64,000 nucleotides of DNA, from the NCBI GenBank assembly GCA_021292165.1, contig CM037877.1, positions 216,297,350 to 216,361,349 on the forward strand, read 5' to 3'. Origin of the DNA: Shinisaurus crocodilurus (taxonomy: Eukaryota; Chordata; Lepidosauria; Squamata; Shinisauridae). Below, one piece after another: positions 63,781 through 64,000 of the stretch. Each line of letters begins with the position of its first letter. The stretch's first letter is position 1. The notes below the pieces were generated by a model that did no database searches, was not told the origin of the DNA, and saw only the letters and a program-made list of their open reading frames with translations. The translations under genes and the position numbers were made by a program.

Positions 63781-64000
63781 TTAATAGAAACATTGGGTAC
63801 CATGTATACGTAATGGTGATTTAGATTTAATTTTTTCTATATTTATAGTTGTCTCACATGATTTGAGAGAAGCAATGAGACTCTCACAAAAGGTTGGTTC
63901 ACTTGTATTTGTGCTGGCAAATGGGAGCAATTGCTTTGGATATGGTTCAAACATAGCATCAACGAGAAAGGTGTCATAAACAGCTCTCAATTTGGGAGCT
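63781..64000 (-). other. Open frame running off the window edge
   Basis: The minus strand is open from the window end to a stop at 63781 and reads APKLRAVYDTFLVDAMFEPY, PKQLLPFASTNTSEPTFCES, LIASLKSCETTINIEK and on. Composition is protein-like, but no family is recognised. It could be the end of a transposon gene or an exon. No start or splice site can be fixed. Confidence 0.3.

Overview
This is vertebrate nuclear DNA, almost certainly from a squamate reptile (probably a lizard). It has small exons with GT-AG introns and a dense load of interspersed repeats. The repeats are the squamate mix: 5S-rRNA-derived SINEs with a CR1-like tail, tRNA-derived SINEs of the Sauria-SINE kind, L2/CR1 LINE 3' ends, a LINE ORF2 end carrying a C-terminal zinc finger, and many short non-autonomous DNA elements. 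No species can be named from the sequence alone.

Three genes are recognisable by their proteins, in the order and orientation known from human 1q32.2. (1) The last three coding exons of TRAF3IP3 lie on the + strand (3220-8514); they end the coiled coil and add a C-terminal membrane anchor. (2) C1orf74 is one intact coding exon on the - strand (9330-10136), with a likely CpG-island promoter near 13.0-13.7 kb. (3) IRF6 is on the - strand. Seven coding exons (34108 down to 18026) give a complete 463-residue protein with a five-tryptophan DNA-binding domain and an IRF-association domain, and splice phases agree at every junction. A CpG island at 46.6-47.3 kb probably holds its first, non-coding exon. 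In mammals the next gene is UTP25, but none of its exons is seen between 47 and 64 kb, so that interval is treated as upstream intergenic DNA that may hold IRF6 enhancers.

Layout: 1-8.7 kb TRAF3IP3 3' end; 9.3-13.7 kb C1orf74; 13.7-16.6 kb a spacer rich in local duplications; 16.6-34.1 kb IRF6 3' UTR and coding exons; 34.1-47 kb IRF6 5' introns filled with repeats; 47.3-64 kb repeats, a strand-asymmetric low-complexity block and a decayed LINE.

The most unusual material is in the repeats. About fifteen short fold-back elements (types A, B and C in the entries) have different ends but share one palindromic core, and that core matches the ZNF143/THAP11 binding motif. One type C copy carries in its loop a 210-bp inverted copy, identical base for base, of sequence lying 243 bp away. 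Another copy joins a type B arm to a type A arm. The window also has a solo LTR with an exact 5-bp target duplication, a C-rich minisatellite bounded by direct repeats, a duplicated segment in which one copy is interrupted by an L2 element, and a perfect 13-bp hairpin in the IRF6 3' UTR.
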